Shown here piece after piece: positions 1-10,242 of a stretch of DNA of 64,000 nt. The notes beneath the pieces were generated by a model. That model was not told the DNA's origin, did not search any database, and was given only the letters and a program-made list of their open reading frames with translations. Source of the stretch: a bacterium (lineage in GTDB: Bacteria; Patescibacteriota; Saccharimonadia; Saccharimonadales; UBA4665). The translations under genes were made by a program, and so were the position numbers. The first letter of the stretch is position 1. Each line of letters opens with the position of its first letter. The DNA is taken from positions 40,949 through 104,948 of the forward strand of contig JAJYDV010000002.1 of NCBI GenBank assembly GCA_021777375.1. The letters run 5' to 3'.

Positions 1-827
1 CGTTTATTTTCTTGGGGCCTACCGGTGTTGGTAAGACAGAACTTGCCAGAGTATTGGCCAGAGAGTTTTTTGGCAGCGAGAATGCATTAGTTAAGATTGA
101 TATGAGTGAATACGGCGAACACCATAATGTATCTCGATTAGTTGGTGCGCCGGCAGGGTATGTTGGTTACGATGATGGCGGACAGCTTACTGATAAGATC
201 CGTAGGCAGCCATATAGCGTGGTATTGTTTGACGAAATAGAAAAGGCTCATCCGGATGTTTTCCACATGTTATTACAAATTCTTGAGGACGGTATCTTAA
301 CAGATGCCAAGGGTCGCCGAATTGACTTTACGAACACAATCGTAATTATGACCAGTAATATTGGTGCCGAAAAATTGCAAAAGGAAGCTAGCCTTGGTTT
401 TAGAATCGAGCGAGGAGCATCAAACTCACGCTTGCTAAGTTTGCATGCCGAGAATGAAGCGATGGTTTTAGATGAACTAAAACACCTCTTGCGTCCGGAA
501 CTGCTAAATAGAATAGATAAGGTAATTGTCTTTAATGCGTTATCTAAAAAAGATATAAAGCGGATTATCGATTTGCAAATTGAAGAGCTTCGGGTTCGCC
601 TGCGCCGTAAAGGCATCGGCTTAACGCTTACTCCTAAGGCGAAGGATTACCTGCTCGAGCATGGCTATGATTCACGTAATGGCGTCCGTCCCTTAAGACG
701 ACTAATCCAAGACACGATTGAAGATAAGATGGCACTAGAAGTGCTTGACGAACATTACATCAAAGGGAATATCATACAGGTGGCCACCAAGAATGGTGAG
801 CTTGCATACGCCACCCAAAATGAATAG
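1..827 (+). CDS. clpC: ATP-dependent Clp protease ATP-binding subunit (ClpC-type), C-terminal part, 5' truncated by window edge
   Basis: Reads FIFLGPTGVGKTELARVLA (Walker A), VVLFDEIEKAHPDVF (Walker B), LGF loop and ClpB_D2-like C-terminus; the frame is open to the window start. Confidence 0.9.
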   Translation, partial: FIFLGPTGVGKTELARVLAREFFGSENALVKIDMSEYGEHHNVSRLVGAPAGYVGYDDGGQLTDKIRRQPYSVVLFDEIEKAHPDVFHMLLQILEDGILTDAKGRRIDFTNTIVIMTSNIGAEKLQKEASLGFRIERGASNSRLLSLHAENEAMVLDELKHLLRPELLNRIDKVIVFNALSKKDIKRIIDLQIEELRVRLRRKGIGLTLTPKAKDYLLEHGYDSRNGVRPLRRLIQDTIEDKMALEVLDEHYIKGNIIQVATKNGELAYATQNE

Positions 828-1848
828 ATCCATACTTGCCTCGTTAAGTAATCCAAAACCTACACGATGTGTAAAAATTAGGCACTTTAGCTTAGGCTTA
901 CTGGCGGTTTTAATTGTCGCTTCGATGTTTTGGATTATCTATAACTTGAATACGATAAGGGATTGGTATCTTCTTGCGACTTACCATCCACCTCAAATTG
1001 TGTCTCAGCTGGCCAGTGTAGATGGGATGACCAACTACGCTAAAGATTTATTTTATCTGAATCGTCCGGCAATTGAAGGCAAAAGTGCTTTTGCGGCTAA
1101 CTGTTCGAACAAAGATAACCAGACTCATGTTATCGGCTGCTATCATGATGGCGACAATGGCATATTTTTGCTTAACGTCACCGATCCGCAATTAAATGGC
1201 ATTATACCCGTTACTGCGGCTTACGAAATGCTTCACGCCGGTTATGCCAGACTTTCAAAGACCGAGCAAACCAGTATTGACAATCAAATGTGGCAGTTTT
1301 ATCAAGGTCACAATTTAGGTACAGAGATAAAGGCTCAGATGGCCTCCTACGCGGTTACTGAGCCGGGTGCTAAATATGACGAGCTATACTCAGTCTTAGG
1401 CACCGAGGTCGCAGCCTTGCCTGCTCAACTAGAAAATCACTACAAACTTTACTTTAAAAATCGCGCCTCAATAGTTAGAACCTACCAAAATTATCAGGCC
1501 GCATTTAATTCTCGAGAAAATAGCATTGCCGCTTATAACAAAGAACTAACAACTCTTTTGTCCCAAATCAATGCAAGTAAAAATCAGCTAACAGTTTTGC
1601 AAAATTCCATTACCCAGCAGCAAAATACTTTAAATCAATATCAAGCCAGTGGTAATTTTAGTGCCTATAACATTAATGTGCCGGGGTATAATGCGCTGAT
1701 TAATCAATATAACGACTTAGTATATGCTACACGATCAGAGGTCAGTCAGTACAACATTATTGTTGGGGAGAGTAACGCCCTGGCTCTTGAAGAAAGGCAA
1801 CTAGTACAGGCAATTAGTTCGACTCCCAGCATTCAATCACCAAAATAA
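820..1848 (+). CDS. Membrane-anchored hypothetical protein with an extracytoplasmic EMLH-containing region and a C-terminal coiled coil
   Basis: ORF with one N-terminal TM segment (LLAVLIVASMFWIIYNL). The ATG at 820 overlaps the clpC stop, so I prefer it to the upstream start at 745. Confidence 0.7.
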   Translation: MNRSILASLSNPKPTRCVKIRHFSLGLLAVLIVASMFWIIYNLNTIRDWYLLATYHPPQIVSQLASVDGMTNYAKDLFYLNRPAIEGKSAFAANCSNKDNQTHVIGCYHDGDNGIFLLNVTDPQLNGIIPVTAAYEMLHAGYARLSKTEQTSIDNQMWQFYQGHNLGTEIKAQMASYAVTEPGAKYDELYSVLGTEVAALPAQLENHYKLYFKNRASIVRTYQNYQAAFNSRENSIAAYNKELTTLLSQINASKNQLTVLQNSITQQQNTLNQYQASGNFSAYNINVPGYNALINQYNDLVYATRSEVSQYNIIVGESNALALEERQLVQAISSTPSIQSPK

Positions 1849-1868
1849 GGTAATATAGCTTTACTAAT

Positions 1869-3212
1869 ATGTCTAAGTTAAAGTCAATAAAGCCTAACAA
1901 TTATGTTTGTAATAACTGCGGTTCGACTTTTTCAACGTGGTCTGGACGTTGTGAACGCTGCGGTGAATGGAATACCTTAGAACTTAAAATCAGCAACCCT
2001 ACTACTAGTCAGGGTCGTAGCGGACTAGTCGTTGAGCCAATTAGCCAAAGCGCTACGTTTTCTGAGCGCCGGATAAATAGCGGTATAGCTAGTGTCGATT
2101 CGGTATTTGGCGGTGGACTAGTTGAGGGCAGTGTCAGCCTGTTAAGCGGAGAGCCGGGCATGGGTAAAAGTACCCTCTTATTACAGTTAGCTTCGGCGAT
2201 TGCTAAAAACCAATCAGTTTTGTATGTTAGCGGCGAAGAATCTGTGCACCAATTGGCTGCCAGGGCGAAGCGCTTAGGGGCCGACCAGCATGTTTTTAAT
2301 GTGGCCTCTAATAACTCTACCGAAGAGATTGCTGGAGAAATTTTGAGTGCCAAATATAAACTAGTGATTGTTGATTCCATTCAGACCCTGCGTAGTGAGC
2401 AAATTGGTTCTACCGCAGGTAGCGTCACTCAGGTGACAAGCAGCAGTGCCTTATTAAGTAGTGCCGCTAAGCAAAGTAACACCGCTCTCTTAATTGTTGG
2501 ACACGTTACTAAAGACGGAAATATTGCTGGTCCAAAGCTCCTTGAGCATGCCGTAGATACCGTTCTTAGCCTCGAGGGAGACCCTACGGTAGGTTTAAAG
2601 CTGCTTCGGGTAAGCAAGAACCGCTTCGGATCAACAAACGAAACTGCAATCTTTGAAATGCGCAGCAACGGACTAATCCCAGTGTTAAACCCATCAGCTT
2701 TATTATTAGCCGAACGCCAAATTAGCGACGGGTCAATTGTTCTAGCGGCTATGGAAGGAAGTCGGCCGATTCTTGTTGAAGTTCAGGCTCTGGTAAATAC
2801 GACCAGCTATGGCTATCCAAAGCGTGCCGCGAGTGGGCTAGACCTAGGCCGCTTAAACCTGCTCCTTGCCATGCTGGAGCGGCGCACCAAGCTCAAGCTT
2901 GGGGATAAGGACGTTTATCTAAATATTGTTGGTGGAATTAAGATTACCGAACCAGCTGCTGATTTGGCAGTCGTAATGGCCATTGCATCGGCTGCTAAAG
3001 CTAAGCAATTAAAAGCTAATGCCGTGGTATTTGGTGAAGTCGGGTTGTCTGGAGAGGTACGTCACGTCCCAGGAATGGCCAAACGAATTGCCGAAGCTAA
3101 ACAACTTGGTTTTGATTTTGCAATTGGACCAAAACCGCTTAATGCCAAACCTACACCTTTGCTGCATCCGGTTAGCGATGTGCTAAGCGCCCTTAATACT
3201 TATCTATCTTGA
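1869..3212 (+). CDS. radA: DNA repair protein RadA/Sms
   Basis: N-terminal CNNC...CERCGEWNTL zinc finger, GEPGMGKSTLLLQ Walker A, KNRFGS motif, Lon-like C-terminal domain. Confidence 0.95.
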   Translation: MSKLKSIKPNNYVCNNCGSTFSTWSGRCERCGEWNTLELKISNPTTSQGRSGLVVEPISQSATFSERRINSGIASVDSVFGGGLVEGSVSLLSGEPGMGKSTLLLQLASAIAKNQSVLYVSGEESVHQLAARAKRLGADQHVFNVASNNSTEEIAGEILSAKYKLVIVDSIQTLRSEQIGSTAGSVTQVTSSSALLSSAAKQSNTALLIVGHVTKDGNIAGPKLLEHAVDTVLSLEGDPTVGLKLLRVSKNRFGSTNETAIFEMRSNGLIPVLNPSALLLAERQISDGSIVLAAMEGSRPILVEVQALVNTTSYGYPKRAASGLDLGRLNLLLAMLERRTKLKLGDKDVYLNIVGGIKITEPAADLAVVMAIASAAKAKQLKANAVVFGEVGLSGEVRHVPGMAKRIAEAKQLGFDFAIGPKPLNAKPTPLLHPVSDVLSALNTYLS

Positions 3213-3219
3213 CTAGAAA

Positions 3220-6192
3220 CTAGAGAACGGTTGGCGTAGTAGTGGTAGTGCTTGGGTTTGTCGTTGTACTAGGCGTTGACGTAGTTGTTGGAGCCGTGTA
3301 TTGAGTAGGAAGTTGAATTGATGGTGGCGTGTATTGGTAAAGAACACTATCAGTCACGGTTGCCGAGACAGATACCGATCCGCTAGTTGTTGGCGAATAA
3401 TAGTAAGTCACCGAAGCAGGCGAGCTACTGATAGAAAAGGTCCGCACTACATTGCCGTTAATGCTCAGGGAAATTGTGCCGCCAAAACTACCGCCTCCAA
3501 GAGGATGAGTTCCTTGGGTTGCCGTCAGTACAAATTCACAGCCTTGATTACTATTATCCGTATTACTGCAGACATTGCCGTTTGAACTAGTTATATCGCC
3601 GTTTCCATTAGTTATTGTGATGGAAAGATTGGGAGGCAAATCGCTGCATAAGTGAACATTATCGTAAGTTGTTGGCGTTGTTGCAGCAGTGTTGGATTTG
3701 ATCTGGTTTAAAGGCCAGAATTGATCAACTGAAAAGTTACTGGCATTACCACCGCTATTAAGAGTTTCAAGAGCATCGGATGGGGTACATGAGGTAGCTA
3801 AACCGCCGGAAACTTTATCGATTACCTCGTTTTTAGTATTACCGCCTTTACCGGTATACCAGGATGGGAAAAAGTCGGTACTCGGACCCGGCTCTTCTGA
3901 TCCTAGCCCGACATGAACGGTTTGAACATAATCAGGTAATACTTTAATGTCACTTGGTTGAACCCAGTTAATAGGTTTCTCGTTAAGCATATTAAGCGCA
4001 TCTTGCATCCAATACCTAGTCATTGGTTCAGTTATATATTCCATTTGGCCAGCAGTTAACACTGTATTTACGGTGTGGTATGCAGCCCAGGAAATAACTG
4101 CGTACTGAGTGTTCCAGCCAGCCATTAAACCACTCTGCCCACTATTGGTTGTCCCGGTCTTGACCGCTATATCCCAGCCGTTATAGCGTTGCCATTTGTA
4201 GCCACCAGAAGTCAATGGAGAGCAGGTTGTAGCTGAGCAATAACCAGGTAAGTAGGAAGCTCTAGGATCGCTTAGCATGCTGTCCATGATAAAAGCCGTA
4301 TCGGTCTTCAGAACTTGAACTGGTTTAGGTTGCTTCCATTGGTAAATCGTTTTTCCTGAAGAGTCGGTAACACTCAAAATATAAGTTTGGGGAATTTCTT
4401 GTCCTAGGCGCGCAATCGTGGCAAGTCCATTAACAGTCTGGTCAAGGTGTAAATAACCGTTACCAATGGCTGCTGAACCGTAGCACGGAACCTCTTGCGC
4501 CGGACCGTCGGTAAATGGATTTGTGTTAGAAGCGTAGCAGCGGTAAGCATCAGGGTAGCCCATCATAGCGCTTGCCGTTTTTTGGACATTAGAAATACCA
4601 GCTTCTAGCCCAGCTTTAACAGCTGGGACGTTTCTTGATCCGGCTAATGCATAACGTAAAGTTTCAGCCCCCGGATAGCGGTAGTCGTAGTCCTCCAAAC
4701 AGTTGCCGCCATTGCTGGGTAAATTCTTATTAGTGCAAGGATATCCCGGCAAAGGTTCTTGGACATCATAAAGTACCGATCCGGCACCAACATTGGTGCT
4801 GTCGTTAATGAAAGTCGAGTAAACGTAGGGCTTAATAGTCGAGCCCGGGTTGATGTTAATTGCCGCATAATCTACCTGCCCGTCAATGGGACTATTGAAA
4901 TTTTCGCCACCGACATACGCTACTACCTGGCCCGTTTTAACCTGTTCTGCGACCATTGCTTCTTCATCAGCACCGTTACGCAGGGCATTAGGCGCATTAG
5001 CCGCTACTAAATTATCTGCAAGATTCTGCAGCGGAACACTTAGCGTAGTAATTACTTTCCAACTACCGCTATCGACTAATTTTTGACCATAAGTGTTAAT
5101 TAATTGCTGCTTTGCTGCGAGGTCAAAGTAGGGGTACTTAATATTTGAGTATTCGGATTGAATTGGCTGCACTTCAGCTAGCACGTTAACTCCTTCGGCA
5201 GCTTTAGCTTGAGCCTCGGTTATGTAGTGTTGCTGGGCCATCAATTCCAATACATAATGAGCCCGGGCAGTTAATCCAATGGAGTCAAAATAGTTACCAC
5301 TGACGGCAGAGTTATAAACCGGACTGGAGTAGGGAGAATAAGCAGTTGGTGACTGAGGAATAGACGCTAGCATGGCCGCTTGAGCAAGAGTTAAATTAGC
5401 TGCCGTTGTATGAAAATAGTCTTCTGCAGCCGCCTGTACGCCGTAATCGATGTTTCCATAGGGTGCAATATTAAGGTAGGCATTAAGAATTTGTTGTTTA
5501 GTGTAGTCACGACTGAGCACAACCGATAAACCAATTTCTTCAATTTTTTCTTGGATTGATAAGGGATCTGGCCAGCCCTTATTCATTTTTACTACCTGCT
5601 CAGTTATCGTGGAGGCACCTTGTAGTCCGTGTCCTCCGCTTAAAATGTCATGATAGCCAGAGCGCAGAATCGCCATTAAGTCGAAGCCTCCTTCGGTATA
5701 GAAATGTTTGTCTTCAATAGCTACAGTGGCATCCTTCATATACGGACTGATCTGATTAAAACTGACCGGAATCCGTTTCACGGACTTATAATCTTGCCAG
5801 AGAAGTACAGTGCCGGTCCGGTCGTAGTAACTAATGCTACCGCCTAAATTAGCGCCGTTAATACTATTAAAAGCCAGAATGTCTTTTTTAAAGTAAGCAA
5901 ACATGCCAACCAGTAGCAAAAAACCAATAACGATAAATATGCCAATTATTTTAAGTGACATAATCGCGCCATCACGCGAAAACCAGAATTCAACTAGATG
6001 CTTAGGATGCAATCGAGCAGCTAATCGTTTCCAAGGCTCTTTTGGTAAACTAGCCAGATATTCAGCTTTTTTGGCGGTGCGATTAGCATTACGTTCCTTG
6101 CGGCGGGAAGTAATACTGCGGTTTAGTTGAATAGATGCCGGTTTTCTCCGGGCAGACTTCTTGCGACGTCCACCGGATTTGCTGTTCCCCAC
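3220..6192 (-). CDS. Class A penicillin-binding protein (bifunctional glycosyltransferase/transpeptidase) with a Thr/Pro-rich C-terminal tail
   Basis: GT51 motifs (EDKHFYTEGG, GASTITEQ), transpeptidase STIK, SRN and KTGTT motifs, N-terminal TM. Confidence 0.93.
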   Translation of the reverse strand: MGNSKSGGRRKKSARRKPASIQLNRSITSRRKERNANRTAKKAEYLASLPKEPWKRLAARLHPKHLVEFWFSRDGAIMSLKIIGIFIVIGFLLLVGMFAYFKKDILAFNSINGANLGGSISYYDRTGTVLLWQDYKSVKRIPVSFNQISPYMKDATVAIEDKHFYTEGGFDLMAILRSGYHDILSGGHGLQGASTITEQVVKMNKGWPDPLSIQEKIEEIGLSVVLSRDYTKQQILNAYLNIAPYGNIDYGVQAAAEDYFHTTAANLTLAQAAMLASIPQSPTAYSPYSSPVYNSAVSGNYFDSIGLTARAHYVLELMAQQHYITEAQAKAAEGVNVLAEVQPIQSEYSNIKYPYFDLAAKQQLINTYGQKLVDSGSWKVITTLSVPLQNLADNLVAANAPNALRNGADEEAMVAEQVKTGQVVAYVGGENFNSPIDGQVDYAAININPGSTIKPYVYSTFINDSTNVGAGSVLYDVQEPLPGYPCTNKNLPSNGGNCLEDYDYRYPGAETLRYALAGSRNVPAVKAGLEAGISNVQKTASAMMGYPDAYRCYASNTNPFTDGPAQEVPCYGSAAIGNGYLHLDQTVNGLATIARLGQEIPQTYILSVTDSSGKTIYQWKQPKPVQVLKTDTAFIMDSMLSDPRASYLPGYCSATTCSPLTSGGYKWQRYNGWDIAVKTGTTNSGQSGLMAGWNTQYAVISWAAYHTVNTVLTAGQMEYITEPMTRYWMQDALNMLNEKPINWVQPSDIKVLPDYVQTVHVGLGSEEPGPSTDFFPSWYTGKGGNTKNEVIDKVSGGLATSCTPSDALETLNSGGNASNFSVDQFWPLNQIKSNTAATTPTTYDNVHLCSDLPPNLSITITNGNGDITSSNGNVCSNTDNSNQGCEFVLTATQGTHPLGGGSFGGTISLSINGNVVRTFSISSSPASVTYYYSPTTSGSVSVSATVTDSVLYQYTPPSIQLPTQYTAPTTTSTPSTTTNPSTTTTTPTVL

Positions 6193-6361
6193 TATTTTTT
6201 AGTCCTTTTCGCTATCCTGTTCTGAATGATAATAAATTCGATTATAGCAAATAAAACTGAGACTTTGCCTGGATGAAATCGTTAATTAAGTTGTGACAAG
6301 TTATGATAATTGGCTAGAATAGCAAATGAAGTAAAGGAAGCGGATAATTAGGCAATAAATT

Positions 6362-7618
6362 ATGAGTACACTTTCTGAAGAACTGAGTTGGCGCGGATTT
6401 GTCGAGCAGAGTACCTTTTCAGATATCCATGAACTTGATGCTCGCAAATTTCGTTTCTACTGGGGCGTTGATCCAAGTGGCCGTTCGATGACCGTTGGTC
6501 ATCTAGCGATGGCCATGATGATTAAGCATTTTATTAATTACGGACATCAGCCATTTCTTTTAGTTGGCGGGGCGACCGGCATGATTGGTGATCCCGACGG
6601 CAAAAGCGAAGAGCGTAAAATACAATCACTTGATGAAGTGGCAGCCAATAAGCAAGCCCTAGCAAATCAATACCGGCGGCTTTTTTCAGGAAGTGACTTT
6701 GAAATTGTCGATAATTATGATTGGTTTAAAAACTTCCGCTATCTAGACTTTTTACGAGATATCGGTAAAAACGTTCCGCTTAGCCAGATGCTGGGCCGAG
6801 AGTTTATTCAAACCAGGTTAAAGACTGAAAATAGCGGTATTAGCTACGCCGAGTTTAGCTATGTTTTAATTCAAGCGTACGATTTCCTATACTTACACCG
6901 CGAGCATGGAGTCGATCTTCAAGTTAGCGGTTCAGACCAATGGGGAAATTCAATCGCCGGTGTTGATTTAATTCGTCGTTTAACCGGAGATACCACTCAC
7001 GTCTGGACTGGACCGTTAATAGTCAATCCGCAAACCGGTGTTAAATTTGGTAAAAGCGAGGGCGGGGCTATCTGGCTTGATGCTAATTTGACTTCGCCAT
7101 CGGCTTTTTATCAGTTCTGGATAAACACTGATGACGCTGCGGTTGAGCACTACTTAAAAATATTTACAATGCTTTCTCGGTCTGAAATTGAGCAAGTTAT
7201 GGCTCGGCATAGTGTAAACAAAAAACTCCGTTTGGCACAGAAAAAACTGGCGGATGAAGTAACTAATTTGGTGCATGGTGATCTAGCCGCTGGTAGTGCT
7301 AAACGGGTTACCGATTACCTTACGGGCGAGGCCCACGTTTCGTCGGCAAATGACGACGAGCTAGCGCAATTGCGTTTAGAGATTCCCAGTATTCAGATCC
7401 CTGCTACGGGCAGCATAATTAATGCGCTGGTTTCTAGCGGCTTAGCACAATCGAATACCGCGGCACGTCAACTAATCAGAGATAAAGCCGTGTATGTTAA
7501 TGATTTAAGTATTGAGAGAGATAATTTTACAGAACAAGATTTTGTAAACGGTCGTTTATTACTTCGACGCGGTAAGGCTTTTCGAGACTCGGTCCTAGTC
7601 GAGCGCGCTGAGAGCTAG
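6362..7618 (+). CDS. tyrS: Tyrosyl-tRNA synthetase
   Basis: GVDPSGRSMTVGHL (HIGH-like), KFGKSEGGAIWLD (KMSKS-like), C-terminal S4 domain. Confidence 0.95.
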   Translation: MSTLSEELSWRGFVEQSTFSDIHELDARKFRFYWGVDPSGRSMTVGHLAMAMMIKHFINYGHQPFLLVGGATGMIGDPDGKSEERKIQSLDEVAANKQALANQYRRLFSGSDFEIVDNYDWFKNFRYLDFLRDIGKNVPLSQMLGREFIQTRLKTENSGISYAEFSYVLIQAYDFLYLHREHGVDLQVSGSDQWGNSIAGVDLIRRLTGDTTHVWTGPLIVNPQTGVKFGKSEGGAIWLDANLTSPSAFYQFWINTDDAAVEHYLKIFTMLSRSEIEQVMARHSVNKKLRLAQKKLADEVTNLVHGDLAAGSAKRVTDYLTGEAHVSSANDDELAQLRLEIPSIQIPATGSIINALVSSGLAQSNTAARQLIRDKAVYVNDLSIERDNFTEQDFVNGRLLLRRGKAFRDSVLVERAES

Positions 7619-7635
7619 CGAAAGCAGGTAATAAT

Positions 7636-9690
7636 GTGAGCCAAAGTACGAAAGTTTTAAGGCTGACTGATCCGGTTTCGGCACTGAAGGGTATTGGCCC
7701 TAAAGTGGCCGAGGCCTTTACTAAAAAAGAAGTAAGTACAATTGAAGATTTACTTTTTTATCTACCGAGAAAATACCAAGACTACAGTCAAATTACTCCC
7801 ATAGCTCATCTTCAGCCGGGTCAGGTAAGTATTAAAGTAACCCTGAGCCAAATAACGGCCCGCCGGGTGCGTCGGAACCTATCAATTACTCAAGCTTTAG
7901 CTAGTGATGAAAGCGGCAGCGTGCGGGTTGTATGGTTTAATCAGCCCTACCGGGCTGCTACTCTTAAAACCGACGTCGAGTACTTTATATCTGGTAACTT
8001 TAAACTGACATCACAACAATTGTCTATAGTTAACCCTTCTTGCGAGATGGCCGGCGATCCTACCTTAAGCAGTGGCCGGATTGTGCCAATCTATAGTGAG
8101 AGTAAAGTGCTAAGTTCCTGGCTAGTGCGCAGGGCGGTAGCACAAGCTTTGCTGCTTATCCATTCCATAAAGGAATATTTGCCGTCTTACCTAGTTAAAA
8201 GCGCAGGTCTAATTAGTATTGCTGATGCATTACAGCAAATTCATTTTCCGGAGTCCAATCAACAATTAGCTAAAGCCCGGCGTCGGTTTCAATTTGATGA
8301 ACTTTTTCCTCAGCTCTTAGCAAATGAACTAACTAGTCAAGAGCGCCGAAAACAAGCGGCGATTGCAGTAGACTTTAAACTAGATTTGGCGAAATCTTTT
8401 GTCGCTAAACTGCCTTTTAAGCTAACTGATGACCAAAGGCGGGTAATCTGGCAAATTTATCAGGATATGGGAAAGCCGCTGCCAATGAACCGACTGGTCG
8501 AGGGAGATGTCGGAAGTGGTAAGACCGTAGTTGCCGTGATGAGTGCCCTAATGGCCATGGCTAAAGGATACAAAGTTGCCTTTATTGCCCCTACTGAACT
8601 GCTGGCTAGACAGCACGTAAGCACTATCTCCGCACTTCTTAAACCATTAGGCCTAGACGATCACCTGGTAGTCTTAACCGGAAGTATGAAAAGCTCATCA
8701 AAGCGGTCGGCCGTTCTTAAAGCCAATAAGGTACCCGGCGCATTTATAGTTGGTACTCACAGCTTGTTTACAAGCCAAATCGATTGGAGTAATCTTGCAC
8801 TTTTAATTATTGACGAACAACATCGTTTCGGCGTTGATCAAAGAATGTCGTTGCAAAAACGAGCCGGACATTTACCACATTTTTTAAGTATTACGGCAAC
8901 CCCAATTCCTCGCTCTCTAGCGTTAACCATCTTTAACGATTTAGATATTTCGCGTCTTAAACAGATGCCCAAGGGTCGGAAACCGATCACATCAAAACTA
9001 ATTGCTCCTTCAGAACAATCCAGACTTTGGAAGAGCCTGGAAGCTGAACTTCAGTCGGGGCGTCAATTATATGTGGTTTGTCCCTATATCCATGCTAGAG
9101 AGCGCCAAAAAAATATTGCTGCAGAAGTTATTTACGACAATTACAAAGCTCATTTTAATACCTACCGTGTGGGTCTCATTCATAGCCAGCTTAGTCAAAA
9201 GGAACAAACCACTGTGATGGATGATTTTATTCATAAGAAAATAGATATTCTAGTTGCTACTACTATTATTGAGGTGGGTGTTGATGTGGCTAATGCTAGT
9301 GTAATGATCATATACGGCCCCGAACGGTTCGGGTTGGCTCAACTACACCAATTGCGAGGTCGTGTTGGTCGAGGGCAGTATCAGAGTTATTGCTACCTAA
9401 TGCTAAGTGATACCCTGTCTCCCCCGGAACGCCTGAGGCGCTTTATTAATGTTGATGACGGTTTTATGTTGAGTGAGCTTGACTTAGCCTTCCGTGGGCC
9501 GGGAGCGATTTATGGTAAACTCCAGCACGGAAGAAAGATTGGAAATATGCTAACTCTAGATGACCACGAACTAATAATGCTTGTGAAATCGGCTGTCGCA
9601 GAATTCATCGCAAAAGGCGAGCCGTTAGCTAAATATTCAGAGTTAGCAGCTGAGGTTGAGTCATCCCAACAATTAACCTACTTAAATTAA
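7636..9690 (+). CDS. recG: ATP-dependent DNA helicase RecG (GTG start)
   Basis: GIGPKVAEAF wedge-domain N-terminus, EGDVGSGKTVVA, DEQHRFGVDQR, QLRGRVGRG motifs. Confidence 0.96.
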   Translation: MSQSTKVLRLTDPVSALKGIGPKVAEAFTKKEVSTIEDLLFYLPRKYQDYSQITPIAHLQPGQVSIKVTLSQITARRVRRNLSITQALASDESGSVRVVWFNQPYRAATLKTDVEYFISGNFKLTSQQLSIVNPSCEMAGDPTLSSGRIVPIYSESKVLSSWLVRRAVAQALLLIHSIKEYLPSYLVKSAGLISIADALQQIHFPESNQQLAKARRRFQFDELFPQLLANELTSQERRKQAAIAVDFKLDLAKSFVAKLPFKLTDDQRRVIWQIYQDMGKPLPMNRLVEGDVGSGKTVVAVMSALMAMAKGYKVAFIAPTELLARQHVSTISALLKPLGLDDHLVVLTGSMKSSSKRSAVLKANKVPGAFIVGTHSLFTSQIDWSNLALLIIDEQHRFGVDQRMSLQKRAGHLPHFLSITATPIPRSLALTIFNDLDISRLKQMPKGRKPITSKLIAPSEQSRLWKSLEAELQSGRQLYVVCPYIHARERQKNIAAEVIYDNYKAHFNTYRVGLIHSQLSQKEQTTVMDDFIHKKIDILVATTIIEVGVDVANASVMIIYGPERFGLAQLHQLRGRVGRGQYQSYCYLMLSDTLSPPERLRRFINVDDGFMLSELDLAFRGPGAIYGKLQHGRKIGNMLTLDDHELIMLVKSAVAEFIAKGEPLAKYSELAAEVESSQQLTYLN

Positions 9691-9708
9691 TTAAGGAGAT
9701 GTTTAAAG

Positions 9709-10242
9709 TTGCGTGTTATTAGCGGTTATCTAGGCGGTAGGGTTTTTGCAGCTCCAGACTCAAGTCGAATCCATCCGATGAGCGAAAAAGTGCGTGGTGC
9801 AATATTTGCTACGCTTGGAGATGTTTCCGGGCTTCGGGTACTGGACTTATATAGCGGCAGCGGTGCGCTTGGCATTGAGGCGGTCAGCAGAGGCGCTTCT
9901 GAGGTTCTATCGATTGAAGTTGACCCTCAAGCCGTACGTTTAATAAATAAAAATCTGATTGATTTAAAAATTAACGACAAGCTTAGGGTAATCAACGTTC
10001 GTTTAGAGCCTTGGTTAAAACAAAAAACAAAACTTTTTGATTTAATTCTCGCTGATCCGCCGTATGATCGGGTTCCAACTGTTCTAACGCTCGAATCAAT
10101 TTCCTTACTGCTAAAACTCGAGGGTTTAATGGTATTATCCTGGCCCGGTAATTATGAACTACCGCAATTTAAAGCAACAAATTTACTTAAAATAAAGAAT
10201 TTTAATGATGCCCAAGTTGGCTTTTACCGGAAACAAAACTAG
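9709..10242 (+). CDS. rsmD: 16S rRNA (guanine(966)-N(2))-methyltransferase RsmD (TTG start)
   Basis: MRVISG..GGR start, VLDLYSGSGALGIEAVSRGA, LADPPYD motif; AAGGAG upstream. Confidence 0.92.
   Translation: MRVISGYLGGRVFAAPDSSRIHPMSEKVRGAIFATLGDVSGLRVLDLYSGSGALGIEAVSRGASEVLSIEVDPQAVRLINKNLIDLKINDKLRVINVRLEPWLKQKTKLFDLILADPPYDRVPTVLTLESISLLLKLEGLMVLSWPGNYELPQFKATNLLKIKNFNDAQVGFYRKQN

Noticed and set aside
248-616. 122-aa minus-strand ORF within clpC
   Set aside because: Fully antisense to strongly conserved ClpC sequence; low-complexity Ser/Arg composition.
2009-2668. Minus-strand ORFs (123 and 79 aa) inside radA
   Set aside because: Antisense to the conserved RadA frame; no recognisable motifs.
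4644-5086. Several 66-83 aa ORFs within the PBP gene
   Set aside because: All overlap conserved PBP coding sequence in other frames.
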